In this document: one piece after another, positions 1 to 5,121 of the stretch
Numbering within the stretch: position 1 is the first letter of the stretch
How the letters are laid out: every line of letters starts with the position of its first letter
Origin: Burkholderiales bacterium UBA2459
GTDB lineage: Bacteria > Pseudomonadota > Gammaproteobacteria > Burkholderiales > Burkholderiaceae_E
NCBI GenBank assembly: GCA_002342365.1
Contig: DDPV01000015.1
Location: 58,148 to 63,781 of the forward strand
Length of the DNA: 5,634 nucleotides
Reading direction: 5' to 3'
Notes under the pieces: model-generated
What the model saw: the letters and a program-made list of their open reading frames with translations, nothing else
Told to the model about the DNA's origin: nothing
Databases searched by the model: none
Translations under genes and position numbers: made by a program

Positions 1-408
1 CTTGCTCAGGACGCGATTGCTGGCCATGTTCCGTTCGCGATGGCAACCACGGCACTTTTCTCAACGCATATCAAGGCGGGAACCTTGTTTCCGCTGGCTG
101 TGACTTCGGCTAAACGCGATCCGGTTTTGCCCGATGTTCCGACCATCGCTGAGCAGGGCTTGCCTGGCTTTGAAGCCCTGGCCTGGTGGGGTGTTTTTGC
201 GCCAGCAAAAACACCGCCTGAAGTGGTTGCACGCGTCAACAAGGAACTGGCCAAGATTCTTTCGGATCCCGCGGCCAAGGAACGGCTCAGCAGCCAGGGT
301 ATGAATTTGAGCCTTTCCTCACCGGAAGTACTCGGCAAGTTTCTCGATGAGCAAATCAACCGCTGGGCCAAAGTCATCAAGGAGCATGGCATCACTGCCG
401 GAAGCTAA
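1..408 (+). CDS. Bug/TctC-family tripartite tricarboxylate transporter substrate-binding protein (5'-partial, C-terminal part)
   Basis: This is the C-terminal 135 residues of a periplasmic solute receptor; the reading frame is open from base 1, so the start lies outside the window. Family members are usually about 320-330 residues, so over half is missing, including any signal peptide. The visible part has the family's hallmark order: a 'G-H-V-P-F' segment, 'IKAGTLFPLAVTS', then 'R-D-P-V-L-P-D-V-P-T-I-A-E-Q-G', then an aromatic 'W-W-G-V-F-A-P-A-K-T-P' stretch, followed by the helical tail that packs on domain 2. Bug proteins capture carboxylates or other small organic acids, sometimes for a TctAB permease and often as orphans without one. 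No permease gene is visible. The gene converges on the minus-strand catabolic-looking block, so it could supply that block's substrate, but adjacency is the only evidence. An internal ATG at 40 is not the start, because conserved sequence continues upstream of it. Confidence 0.93.
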   Translation, partial: LAQDAIAGHVPFAMATTALFSTHIKAGTLFPLAVTSAKRDPVLPDVPTIAEQGLPGFEALAWWGVFAPAKTPPEVVARVNKELAKILSDPAAKERLSSQGMNLSLSSPEVLGKFLDEQINRWAKVIKEHGITAGS

Positions 409-419
409 GCTCAGCTTGC

Positions 420-441
420 CTTGCTTCGAATCCGGAGCAAG
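420..441. terminator. Stem-loop just after the Bug receptor stop, candidate terminator
   Basis: CTTGCTTCG (420-428) pairs with CGGAGCAAG (433-441) around a 4-base loop, giving nine pairs including one G-U. It begins 12 bases after the receptor's stop codon, a normal place for a terminator of the plus-strand gene. It lacks a clear T-run: CGTTCAACAC follows on the plus strand. It is therefore either a weak intrinsic terminator or a 3'-end-protecting hairpin. Confidence 0.45.
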
Positions 442-448
442 CGTTCAA

Positions 449-487
449 CACAAGGCGCTTCATCCGAAGCGCCCATCACAAGGCGCT
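449..487. repeat. 11-bp direct repeat CACAAGGCGCT flanking the stem-loop
   Basis: CACAAGGCGCT occurs at 449-459 and again at 477-487, 28 bases apart. The first copy forms part of the left arm of the 454-473 hairpin, so the right arm could in principle pair with either copy. The second copy would then compete for the same GAAGCGCC arm over about five bases (GGCGC). It may be a local duplication at a 3' end. No mobile element borders it. Confidence 0.5.
454..473. terminator. Perfect 8-bp GC-rich stem-loop between convergent genes, candidate bidirectional terminator
   Basis: GGCGCTTC (454-461) and GAAGCGCC (466-473) are exact reverse complements separated by the loop ATCC. The hairpin sits 36 bases past the stop of the minus-strand glutathione S-transferase gene and 45 bases past the plus-strand receptor stop. 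Reading the minus strand, it is followed by TTGTGTTG, a short imperfect T-rich stretch. Reading the plus strand, CATCACA follows, with no T-run. Terminator function is thus better supported for the minus-strand operon. Confidence 0.5.
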
Positions 488-509
488 CAAAGTCATTGCG
501 AGACAGGGT

Positions 510-1130
510 TCAAGTTAAATCAAGTGCTACATGTTTTTGGTACGCAGCGCGCTTGAGCATGCGCTGATAGTAGTCCTCCATGGCGGGCAGGACCGCATGC
601 TCGATCGGTAGCTTGAGCCATCGGTGAACAAAGGCGGCACAGGGCACATCGGCAAGGGTGAAATGATCACCGTGCATGAAACCGCCTTTTGCGACCGCCT
701 CATTGATGATCCGCATGCAGCGCTCGGATTCGACGATGGCTGAGGTAATGGTGTCGGCGTTGCGTTTTTCAGGTGGGGTGCGGATCAATTGCCAGAACAA
801 AGGCGTCATGCCCTGGCTGATGCTGAACGAAGCCCAATCCATCCAACGTTCCACGAAAAAACGTTGTTGCAAATCGGCTGGCAACAAGTCCTCGCGCTGA
901 TGTTTCGCCGCCAGGTAGCGGCAAATCACATTGGACTCAAAAAGCACCGTGCCATGGTCATCGATTGTTGGCACGCGCCGATTCGGGTTCATCGCTGCGT
1001 ATTCGGGGGTGTTTACAAGCCCGTAGTGCAAGCCTGCGTCGATTTGTTCAACCGGCAGGTTCAGCTCGTCGCAAATCCAGAGCACTTTCATCACATTGAT
1101 GGAATTGCGTCGTCCCCAGACCTTTAACAT
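510..1130 (-). CDS. Glutathione S-transferase family protein
   Basis: A 206-residue cytosolic glutathione S-transferase-fold protein of normal length. Residues 1-78 form the thioredoxin-like glutathione-binding domain: the opening 'VWGRRNSINVMK' (Ser10 or a neighbouring Asn is the likely thiol-activating residue), the 'NPNRRVP' turn with the cis-proline at 54, and 'ESN' at 65-67, where Glu65-Ser66 bind the gamma-glutamyl end of glutathione. The all-helical C-terminal domain carries the N-capping motif 'FTLADV' (Thr158, Asp161). Two adjacent ATG codons exist, at 1133 and 1130. I chose 1130 because it lies 6 bases after AGGAG, against only 3 for the other. The frame stays open to 1379, but that upstream stretch lies inside the enolase gene and bears no GST sequence. 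The stop of the enolase-like gene overlaps this start region (TGATG), so translation is probably coupled. The function could be conjugation, isomerisation or a GSH-dependent lyase step; the substrate is unknown. Confidence 0.93.
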   Translation of the reverse strand: MLKVWGRRNSINVMKVLWICDELNLPVEQIDAGLHYGLVNTPEYAAMNPNRRVPTIDDHGTVLFESNVICRYLAAKHQREDLLPADLQQRFFVERWMDWASFSISQGMTPLFWQLIRTPPEKRNADTITSAIVESERCMRIINEAVAKGGFMHGDHFTLADVPCAAFVHRWLKLPIEHAVLPAMEDYYQRMLKRAAYQKHVALDLT

Positions 1131-1132
1131 CA

Positions 1133-2461
1133 TCAACTCCTGATGCGCTGCAAGGCTGCTGCGCCTGCAAAAAAAGCCCGATCGCCCAGCTGATCCTCTA
1201 GCCGCAGTAATTCGTTCCACTTCACCATACGTTCTCCACGTGAGAACGAACCGACTTTGAGTTGTGGCACGCCCCAGGCGATTGCAAGATGCACAATGCT
1301 GTGATCTTCGGTTTCGCCGGAACGCGCTGAAACAATGCCCTGGTAGCCGACATCCTGGGCAATTTGCCAAGCTTGGCATGTTTCGCTCAGGGTTCCGCGT
1401 TGATTGGGTTTGAGCAAGACCGCATTGGCTGCGCCCTGCCTTGCCGCCTCGCGGATGCGTTGGGCGCTGGTCACCAGAAAATCGTCGCCGACGATTTGCA
1501 GCTTGTGGCCCAAAGCCTTTGTGATCGCGATAAAGCCTTCGCTGTCATCCTCAGCCAAGGGGTCTTCAATTGAAGCGATCGGATAGCGCGCGTGCCAGCC
1601 GGCGAACATCGCGATCATGTCCTGCGCGCTGAGCGCACGCTGCTCAAGCGCAAGCTGATAAGCACCCTTGGAAAACAATTGGCTTGCTGCAATATCAAGC
1701 GCAAACCACACCTCCTCGCCAGGCTTCAGACCCGCCAATTCAATACTTTCCATCAGGCAATCAAGCGCATCTTCGTTGCGCTTGAAATCAGGCCACCATC
1801 CGCCTTCATCAGCAACGCCATAACTTGCCCGCCGCTTGCGCATCACCTCGCCGGCCGCCCGGTACACGCGAGCGGTCCAGGTCAGAGCCTCCCCAACCGT
1901 AGAGGCAGCAGGGCAGGTCACCATCAAATCCTGCACATCGATGCGCTTTGCGGCATGCGCACCGCCGCCAAAGATTTGAATCTGGGGCAGCGGCAGCCGC
2001 CAGCCAGCCTTGAACGCCTGCTCGCTTTGCGCCGCGGGCAATTGAGCGGCCAGGTGTTCGTACAAAGCGATAGCTTTGGACTGCGCAGCCGCTTTGGCGC
2101 AGGCAAGCGACACAGCCAGCGTGGTGTTTGCGCCAAGCTTGGCCTTGTTCGGATGCGGATCGATGTCGATCAAGCACTGGTCGATCTGCGATTGTTGATC
2201 GGCCTGCTGTCCGATGAGCATCGGCCGGATAAGCGCATCACATTGCCTGATCGCCGTTTGCACATCCAAGCCACCCAAGAAGGGATCGTCATCGCCATCG
2301 CGAAGTTCCAAGGCTTCATGCCTGCCGGTGGACGCCCCTGCGGGGGCCTGCCCCAGTCCTAGACTGCCGTCGGCAAGTTGAACCTGCGCTTCAATCGTTG
2401 GCCTACCTCGGCTGTCCCAAATGCGACGTGCGCGAAGTTCAGTGATCGTCGTTTGTTGCAT
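1133..2461 (-). CDS. Enolase-superfamily protein (divergent phosphopyruvate hydratase paralogue)
   Basis: A 442-residue homologue of enolase, which normally dehydrates 2-phosphoglycerate to PEP; the length is near the usual 430. Visible landmarks are 'DSRGRPT' (16-22), the flexible loop 'GASTG' (42-46), 'GGGAHA' (165-170), 'DEGG' (218-221), metal ligands Asp256, Glu299 ('SIEDP') and Asp326 ('VGDD'), 'LLKPNQRGTLSE' with Lys351, 'RSGETED' (380-386) and Lys402 ('LKVGS'). So the equivalents of yeast His159, Glu211, Lys345 and Lys396 are kept. Two normally invariant positions differ: Asp178 replaces yeast Glu168 ('VQDLM' instead of 'xQEFM'), and Ala379 replaces His373 ('SARSGETED' instead of 'SHRSGETED'). 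The Arg and Ser after it, which hold the phosphate, remain. The 'GGxAPN' loop is also altered to 'GGWWPD'. I infer an active Mg-dependent lyase on an altered 2-phospho-acid. It starts at ATG 2461, 5 bases after GGGA, overlapping the kinase gene by 23 bases. Confidence 0.92.
   Translation of the reverse strand: MQQTTITELRARRIWDSRGRPTIEAQVQLADGSLGLGQAPAGASTGRHEALELRDGDDDPFLGGLDVQTAIRQCDALIRPMLIGQQADQQSQIDQCLIDIDPHPNKAKLGANTTLAVSLACAKAAAQSKAIALYEHLAAQLPAAQSEQAFKAGWRLPLPQIQIFGGGAHAAKRIDVQDLMVTCPAASTVGEALTWTARVYRAAGEVMRKRRASYGVADEGGWWPDFKRNEDALDCLMESIELAGLKPGEEVWFALDIAASQLFSKGAYQLALEQRALSAQDMIAMFAGWHARYPIASIEDPLAEDDSEGFIAITKALGHKLQIVGDDFLVTSAQRIREAARQGAANAVLLKPNQRGTLSETCQAWQIAQDVGYQGIVSARSGETEDHSIVHLAIAWGVPQLKVGSFSRGERMVKWNELLRLEDQLGDRAFFAGAAALQRIRS
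1137..1141 (-). promoter_or_regulatory. Ribosome binding site AGGAG for the GST gene
   Basis: On the minus strand AGGAG lies 6 bases before the ATG at 1130 and 3 before the ATG at 1133. The normal spacing favours the downstream ATG. The site falls inside the last codons of the upstream enolase-like gene. Confidence 0.7.
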
Positions 2462-3500
2462 CGCTTTCCCGCTTGCTTAGCCATTGTTCGTTGATCGCTT
2501 CAAGATCGAGCTTAGCAGCCAGCGCTGCCCGCGCCTGATGTCGGACGAAGGCCTTTTGCGCATCGCATTGAATGTACTCAACTGGCGACTTGCCATCGAT
2601 ACGCGCCAAGCTCAAGGCCGGCAACAAGTCGGCTGCACGGCGCTCCAGCGCATGCTGATCCTCCCATGCGCCGTAGCGCGCAACGCCCTCACGATAGCCT
2701 TCAAGAAAGCTGTGAAAACTCTCGTGATAAAGCCCGCTCAGCGAAGCGACCCAGACCCGCTTGAGCAGCAGATGATTGAGGCAAAAGGCCATATCGAATG
2801 CGGGGTCGCCCCAGCAGGCGCATTCGGCGTCTAAAAACATCGGTCCCCTTGGGCTGATGAGCAGATTTTTCGGACTGACGTCGCCGTGAATCAGGCATTT
2901 TTTCGTGCGGGCGCAGCGCTGTGCCAGTGCGCTTAACCGATCCAACAGATCCGGATGCCTGATCGCTGTGGCAAGCAAATAGGGCTCAAGCCGAATCGTA
3001 TGAAAGTGCGCCATGTGGTCGAACCTGGCAAGTAAGGCTGGATCTTTTGCCGAAACCGCGTGAATATGGGCCAGTCGAAAACCGACTGCCTTAGCCTGTT
3101 CGGCGGTACTCTGTCCTTCGAAAAGTAGGCTTTTCCACAAGCGATAATCCGACGCCGGCAAATAAGGCATCAAGAGCATGCCGCGATCGACGTCGTTGGC
3201 CAAACAGCCCGGGGCGTAGCTCGGGTCAAGCTGATGAACATAGCGTAACCAGTCGGCCTCATAAGCATTTCGAACCAGCGGCGCTTCCCAAGTCGCCTCG
3301 ACCTTGAGTCGGGGGAGGGCGCGCTTCACACAATAAGCGCGACCCTGGTATTCAAACTGCCAGATATCGGAGGATACGCCGCCTTGCAGGGCCAGGGCTT
3401 GAACCGCCTCGCCTGCTTGAAACAAACCGAGCGCGCAAAGCCAATCATGAAAGGCGGCAGGTAGGGGCTGCCGCTCAGGCCTTATCAAACTCGGACTCAA
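2439..3500 (-). CDS. Phosphotransferase of the aminoglycoside phosphotransferase / methylthioribose kinase fold
   Basis: A 353-residue ATP-dependent small-molecule kinase of the APH/choline kinase superfamily. The N-lobe has the glycine-containing loop 'LQGGVSSDIW' (38-47) and the ATP-contacting Lys59 ('YCVKRA'). The C-lobe has the Brenner motif 'LIHGDVSPKNLLI' (203-215), with catalytic base Asp207 and Asn212, then 'FLDAECACWGDPAFD' (222-236), with metal ligand Asp224. 'WKSLLFEG' near 122-129 and the 'DAECACWGDPAFD' layout resemble methylthioribose kinases more than antibiotic kinases, so drug resistance is unlikely. It overlaps the preceding dehydrogenase gene by 26 bases and the following enolase-like gene by 23. 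No ATG exists upstream of the conserved domain. The start is a TTG, either at 3500 (after GGTGA, 6 bases away) or at 3488. Lying between an oxidoreductase and an enolase paralogue, it probably phosphorylates a hydroxyl on their shared intermediate. Confidence 0.88.
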   Translation of the reverse strand: MSPSLIRPERQPLPAAFHDWLCALGLFQAGEAVQALALQGGVSSDIWQFEYQGRAYCVKRALPRLKVEATWEAPLVRNAYEADWLRYVHQLDPSYAPGCLANDVDRGMLLMPYLPASDYRLWKSLLFEGQSTAEQAKAVGFRLAHIHAVSAKDPALLARFDHMAHFHTIRLEPYLLATAIRHPDLLDRLSALAQRCARTKKCLIHGDVSPKNLLISPRGPMFLDAECACWGDPAFDMAFCLNHLLLKRVWVASLSGLYHESFHSFLEGYREGVARYGAWEDQHALERRAADLLPALSLARIDGKSPVEYIQCDAQKAFVRHQARAALAAKLDLEAINEQWLSKRESDATNDDH

Positions 3501-4434
3501 TCAGTTTCACCAGCGCGTACAAGCATTGATTGACCGGTGTGGCGACCGACAAACGCTGTCCCTCGCGCACCACAAAGCCATTGAGATGATCGATTTCAGT
3601 GCGCTTTTTACGGGCGATGTCTTGTGCGGTCGACGATCGTTGCAAGGGCATCGCCTGCGCGATCTTTTCACACATCGCAATGGACGCTTCGCTTTGCAGG
3701 CCCACGCCAGCCGCATGCGAGACCGCAAGCACCTCGTGAATCAGCGCAAGCATCGTCTGTCGGATTGGCTCATGGGCTGTGAGCCTGCCGTAATCGGTTT
3801 GCGCCAGCGCCGAGATGGCGTTGTAGGCGCAATTGACCAGCAATTTGGACCAAAGCGCTTGTTGGACATTTGCGCTCACTTCCAGCGGTATACCGCTTGC
3901 GATAAAGACTTTGCGGATGTTTTGCAAGAGCGCTTCGCTGATCCTTTCATGCCCGCTTGCAATTGCTTGCTGCGCTTCCGATGGCGGTCCGATTACCAGA
4001 TCGCCGCGACCGAAGTGTTCAATCAAGCCCGGCTCAGGCATGGCTGTGGCGACGTAAACCACAGCCGGAATCACCAGACGGTTGAGAAGCTTCTGGGCTC
4101 GAATCGGATTATCGACGCCGTTTTGCAAACTCATTACCCAGCAGTCCTGGCTTAAATGATCCCGAATCTGGATCGATGCAGCTTCTGTATCGGTGGATTT
4201 CACACAGAACAAAATGCCTTCGCAATCAGCCAAAAGGCTCGGGTCGCTGCTCACCTGAATGTGCGGCACATGGAGTGTGGATTGCCAGGTCGCGCTGCGA
4301 ATGCTCAAGCCACCGCTTGCAATCGCTTGTGCCTGATGCTCGCGCGCAATGAACCGAAGCTCATGACCGGCCTTAGCCAGCATCCCTCCAAAATAGCCAC
4401 CGACGGCTCCAGTCCCCATCACACCAATACGCAT
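3475..4434 (-). CDS. Ketopantoate reductase (ApbA/PanE) family 2-oxo/2-hydroxy acid oxidoreductase
   Basis: A 319-residue NAD(P)-dependent dehydrogenase with both domains of the ketopantoate reductase family. Residues 1-30 form the Rossmann start with 'GTGAVGGYFGG' (7-17). Lys79 ('FCVKSTDT') and Asn105-Gly106 ('SLQNGVDN') are the usual N-domain active-site residues. The C-terminal domain has 'ALWSKLLVNCAYNAISA' (193-209), with Lys197 as the probable general acid and Asn201 as substrate contact, then 'SSTAQDIARKKRTEIDHLNG' (267-286), a standard family block. The true PanE reduces ketopantoate to pantoate for coenzyme A. Many paralogues in Burkholderiales sit in catabolic clusters and act on other 2-oxo or 2-hydroxy acids, and the operon here has no pantothenate gene. 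The start at ATG 4434 has an excellent ribosome site. The 3' end overlaps the kinase gene by 26 bases. The direction of the reaction cannot be read from sequence. Confidence 0.92.
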   Translation of the reverse strand: MRIGVMGTGAVGGYFGGMLAKAGHELRFIAREHQAQAIASGGLSIRSATWQSTLHVPHIQVSSDPSLLADCEGILFCVKSTDTEAASIQIRDHLSQDCWVMSLQNGVDNPIRAQKLLNRLVIPAVVYVATAMPEPGLIEHFGRGDLVIGPPSEAQQAIASGHERISEALLQNIRKVFIASGIPLEVSANVQQALWSKLLVNCAYNAISALAQTDYGRLTAHEPIRQTMLALIHEVLAVSHAAGVGLQSEASIAMCEKIAQAMPLQRSSTAQDIARKKRTEIDHLNGFVVREGQRLSVATPVNQCLYALVKLIESEFDKA

Positions 4435-4526
4435 GGATGTTTCCTTTAGTCCTGAATGCGCCTTAATCGCGGTACAGACCGCAGATGCAAAAGGCCTTGC
4501 GGCGCGACTCAGACACGAGCGCTGGC
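4435..4526. other. 92-base spacer within the operon, with a small hairpin
   Basis: This is the only real gap in the minus-strand block, between the ThDP beta-subunit stop and the dehydrogenase start. It contains a perfect 5-bp hairpin, GCGGT-ACAG-ACCGC, at 4469-4482, and the palindrome AAGGCCTT at 4491-4498. Neither is followed by a T-run in either direction, so I do not call a terminator. On the minus strand no sigma-70 promoter with both boxes close to consensus is evident. A weak internal promoter or an mRNA-processing site remains possible. Confidence 0.4.
4442..4447 (-). promoter_or_regulatory. Ribosome binding site AAAGGA for the ketopantoate reductase-family gene
   Basis: On the minus strand AAAGGA ends 7 bases before the ATG at 4434. 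The strong match and ideal spacing fix this start. Confidence 0.75.
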
Positions 4527-5117
4527 TCAGTCATGCAGCGCAGCCTCACCGAGTATCGCAAGCCTCATTCTGTTTTTGATATAAGTGCTATCACGGGGAG
4601 GCAGTACCAGCGCAAGCTTTTCCGGATCGATCTTGATTTGTGCAAAAAGGCTTCCGCTGCCCTCATGAATGCGATCGCGAAGCGCTTGAACTTCAGCCAT
4701 GCGGCTCACGTCGCGACAATCCTGGATACCGCAAGCTCTTGCAATTCCGGAGAGGCTCACGCCATGTTTGGTCGCGGTATCCTGCTGCCCGGTCTCCCCG
4801 TAGGTCTCATTGTCAAGCACCACAATGCTCAAATTCGGGACTGCGGTAATCGCGATGGTTGCCAGGCTGCCGATGCCCATCAGCATTTCGCCATCGCCGG
4901 TGATCACAAGAACCCGACGCTGGCTTTGAGAAAGTGCAAGCCCTAGTCCCAGCATTGCCGCGCCACCCATGGCGCCCCACATCGGGAAATTGTTTGGGTG
5001 ATCGCCGGCGGCAGTGATGTCCCAGGCCGGTGCGCCCAGGCCGCCGATCACCAGCAAATCACCGCGCTCGGCAAGCAAGGTCTGAACAACCTTGCGGCGT
5101 TTGAGAAGTTTGGCCAT
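4527..5117 (-). CDS. ThDP-dependent decarboxylase beta subunit (sulfopyruvate/phosphonopyruvate decarboxylase type, PP domain)
   Basis: A 196-residue subunit carrying the diphosphate-binding half of a thiamine-diphosphate enzyme. The ThDP/Mg motif runs from 'GDGE' (74-77) to Asn103 ('VVLDNETYGETG'), giving GDG-x26-N. Ahead of it lies 'MWGAMGG' (46-52), the counterpart of the 'GSMG' turn in phosphonopyruvate decarboxylases, and 'GETGQQ' (107-112) follows the Asn. The length and separate-gene layout match ComE-type sulfopyruvate decarboxylase beta subunits, rather than the fused roughly 380-residue phosphonopyruvate decarboxylases. These enzymes decarboxylate 2-oxo acids to aldehydes. The start at ATG 5117 is fixed by GGAG 7 bases upstream and by the alpha gene ending 4 bases before. 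The frame continues upstream to 5237, but that stretch lies within the alpha gene and is not family-like. The actual 2-oxo acid is not determined; acetolactate-synthase-like carboligation is less likely. Confidence 0.9.
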   Translation of the reverse strand: MAKLLKRRKVVQTLLAERGDLLVIGGLGAPAWDITAAGDHPNNFPMWGAMGGAAMLGLGLALSQSQRRVLVITGDGEMLMGIGSLATIAITAVPNLSIVVLDNETYGETGQQDTATKHGVSLSGIARACGIQDCRDVSRMAEVQALRDRIHEGSGSLFAQIKIDPEKLALVLPPRDSTYIKNRMRLAILGEAALHD

Positions 5118-5121
5118 GGGT

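Noticed and set aside
1131..1379. Possible N-terminal extension of the glutathione S-transferase
   Set aside because: The extra 83 residues lie wholly within the enolase-like coding region and are low-quality Arg/Cys-rich sequence. The ATG at 1130, with AGGAG, gives a standard GST N-terminus.
1592..2362. 256-codon plus-strand open frame opposite the enolase-like gene
   Set aside because: It is antisense to a clearly conserved gene and contains no recognisable domain. Its length is explained by the codon bias of the minus-strand gene.
1133..2461. Ordinary housekeeping eno
   Set aside because: The context is not the usual pyrG/kdsA neighbourhood, and two otherwise invariant active-site positions are changed. 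I could not exclude it without the rest of the genome.
2439..3500. Aminoglycoside resistance gene
   Set aside because: The APH fold is shared by many metabolic kinases. The operon setting and the methylthioribose kinase-like WKSLL and DAE motifs argue for a metabolic substrate.
3526..4155. 209-codon plus-strand open frame opposite the ketopantoate reductase-family gene
   Set aside because: It is a shadow of the conserved minus-strand gene; the translation is Arg/His/Cys-rich and without family features.
4435..4526. Internal promoter or terminator between the ThDP beta gene and the dehydrogenase gene
   Set aside because: The 5-bp hairpin lacks a T-run. The best -35/-10-like pair on the minus strand (TTGCAT, 17 bases, ATTAAG) matches consensus poorly.
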